From Actinomycetota bacterium (lineage in GTDB: Bacteria; Actinomycetota; Actinomycetes; Streptosporangiales; Streptosporangiaceae), in the NCBI GenBank assembly GCA_003140115.1, contig PLIQ01000228.1, forward strand, positions 1-6,715: DNA of 6,715 nucleotides. Direction: 5' to 3'. The position numbers and the translations under genes were made by a program. This document shows positions 5,790 through 6,715 of the stretch, in pieces (positions within the stretch are counted from its first letter, which is position 1; every line of letters begins with the position of its first letter). A model generated the notes under the pieces. It ran no database searches. It was not told the DNA's origin and worked only from the letters and a program-made list of their open reading frames with translations.

Positions 5790-6620
5790 GTGACGGCTCC
5801 CACGTCAGAGGAGCATCAGTTGTCTTCGGCCTCTTTTTTTGAGCAACTTCCAAATGCCGACGGGCAGCCCAGCCGGATAGCTCGGCACGGAGGCACCGTC
5901 GTCCGCCCGGCCGGGCCATGGATTCCGGCTGTCCATGCCCTGCTCAGGCATCTCGAACGCGCTGGTTTCGCCGGATCCCCGCGGGTGACGGGAGACGGTT
6001 ACGACGATCAGGGCCGCGAGGTCGTCACCTACATCGAGGGCACGTTCGTCCACCCGCACGCGTGGACCGACGAGGGCGTCTGGCAGGTCGGCCAGCTGCT
6101 GCGCGACCTGCACGACGCCACCGCCGGGTTCCAGCCGCCGCCGGATGCGGCGTGGCACCCCTGGACGTTCCGCAGCGACGCACCCGGCGCGATCATCAGC
6201 CACTGCGACGCCGGACCATGGAACATCGTGGCCCGCGACGGGCTGCCGACCGCCCTCATCGATTGGACCCTGGCCGGGCCCACCGACCGCCTCGACGAAG
6301 TAGCCGCCACCGGCTGGTGGAACGCGCAACTGCACGACGACGACATCGCTGAGCGGCAGGCGCTGCCCACCGCCTCGGCGCGGGCGGCGCAGCTGCGGTA
6401 CTTCCTGGACGGCTACCGGCTCCCCGCCGCTGAGCGAGACGGCCTGGTCACCCGGATGATCGAATATGCCATCCGCGACTGTGCGGCCGAAGCGGTCACC
6501 TCACAGGTCACGCCCAGCTCCACCGATCCCGCGCCGCTGTGGGCACTGGCCTGGCGGGCGCGGTCAGCGGCGTGGATGCTGCGTCACCGGACGATGCTGG
6601 AAAACGCCATCACCGCATAA
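5790..6620 (+). CDS. Aminoglycoside-phosphotransferase-fold (APH family) kinase
   Basis: A protein of 276 aa from GTG 5790, within the usual range for the family. The catalytic loop ISHCDAGPWNIV (H138, D140, N145) matches the HxDxxxxN Brenner motif; D158 in LIDWTLAGPTDRLDEVA is the metal-binding aspartate. The N-terminal lobe is recognisable (GGTVVRPAGPWIPAVHALLRH, then DDQGREVVTYIEG), although no obvious glycine loop or ATP-binding lysine stands out. Such proteins transfer phosphate from ATP to small molecules; the substrate cannot be told, and many actinobacterial members are not antibiotic resistance genes. Start: a TTG at 5820 (codon 11) has AGAGGAG six bases upstream, whereas GTG 5790 has no good ribosome binding site, so the true protein may be 266 aa. 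The gene has a strongly GC-rich third position and ends at TAA 6618-6620. Confidence 0.86.
   Translation: MTAPTSEEHQLSSASFFEQLPNADGQPSRIARHGGTVVRPAGPWIPAVHALLRHLERAGFAGSPRVTGDGYDDQGREVVTYIEGTFVHPHAWTDEGVWQVGQLLRDLHDATAGFQPPPDAAWHPWTFRSDAPGAIISHCDAGPWNIVARDGLPTALIDWTLAGPTDRLDEVAATGWWNAQLHDDDIAERQALPTASARAAQLRYFLDGYRLPAAERDGLVTRMIEYAIRDCAAEAVTSQVTPSSTDPAPLWALAWRARSAAWMLRHRTMLENAITA
5807..5813 (+). promoter_or_regulatory. Ribosome binding site AGAGGAG favouring a TTG start at 5820
   Basis: AGAGGAG is nearly a full Shine-Dalgarno sequence, lies six bases before the in-frame TTG at 5820, and sits inside the frame that begins at GTG 5790. It supports translation from the TTG; the ten residues before it (MTAPTSEEHQ) have no family-like content. 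Confidence 0.55.
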
Positions 6621-6715
6621 TCAGGTGCCTCGTTCAAATCGCCACGGCCGGGCTGGGTGAGACGGGCGGGCGAAAACTTGTTGCGCCGTCCGACCGCGGC
6701 GCGGACCATCGGAAG

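Noticed and set aside
5805..6352. Open frames on both strands overlapping the kinase gene
   Set aside because: They are codon-bias shadows; only the 5790-6620 frame has the kinase catalytic motifs.
6621..6715. Start or end of another gene at the right edge
   Set aside because: Frames are open on the minus strand but give no recognisable residues within 95 bases, so nothing can be supported.

Overview
The window comes from a high-GC actinomycete (Streptomyces or a relative). GTG starts, strong G/C bias at third codon positions and the style of the phosphotransferase and peptidase all point that way. No species can be named from the sequence alone. It holds the front end of a Tn7-like transposon on the left and an ordinary-looking chromosomal or accessory flank on the right.

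Positions 1 to 3490 (minus-strand genes reading leftward, into the element): a tightly coupled operon tnsA (3301-2468), tnsB (2471-417), tnsC (from 420, running off the left edge after 140 codons). Both junctions are 4-bp GTGA overlaps. TnsA is the endonuclease that cuts the 5' ends of the transposon, TnsB is the DDE transposase that cuts and joins the 3' ends, and TnsC is the AAA+ regulator that links them to a target selector. Upstream of tnsA lies the transposon end: three near-identical 17-bp sites (3416-3432, 3448-3464, 3467-3483) and a half-site, followed by a likely terminus at 3490. Read inward on the minus strand it starts TGTCCCG then TGACAG, the same TGT-N4-TGACA layout I recall from CRISPR-associated and other Tn7-like ends. 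The target selector (TniQ/TnsD, and any Cas genes or CRISPR array), the cargo and the other end would be beyond the left edge, so it cannot be said whether this is a CRISPR-guided element.

Positions 3491 to 4209: about 400 bp with no convincing gene, then the C-terminal remnant of a threonine/serine dehydratase-type PLP enzyme. It lacks its catalytic N-terminal part, and its own last residues seem to be replaced by an unrelated tail.

Positions 4211 to 6620 (plus strand): a C39-like papain-fold cysteine peptidase starting 1 nt after the dehydratase remnant, a 400-bp structured gap, a small PEGA-like protein of 101 aa with a good ribosome binding site, a 260-bp gap with a hairpin and a palindrome, and an aminoglycoside-phosphotransferase-fold kinase of 266 to 276 aa. 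The last 95 bases hold nothing I can support. These genes show no obvious joint pathway.
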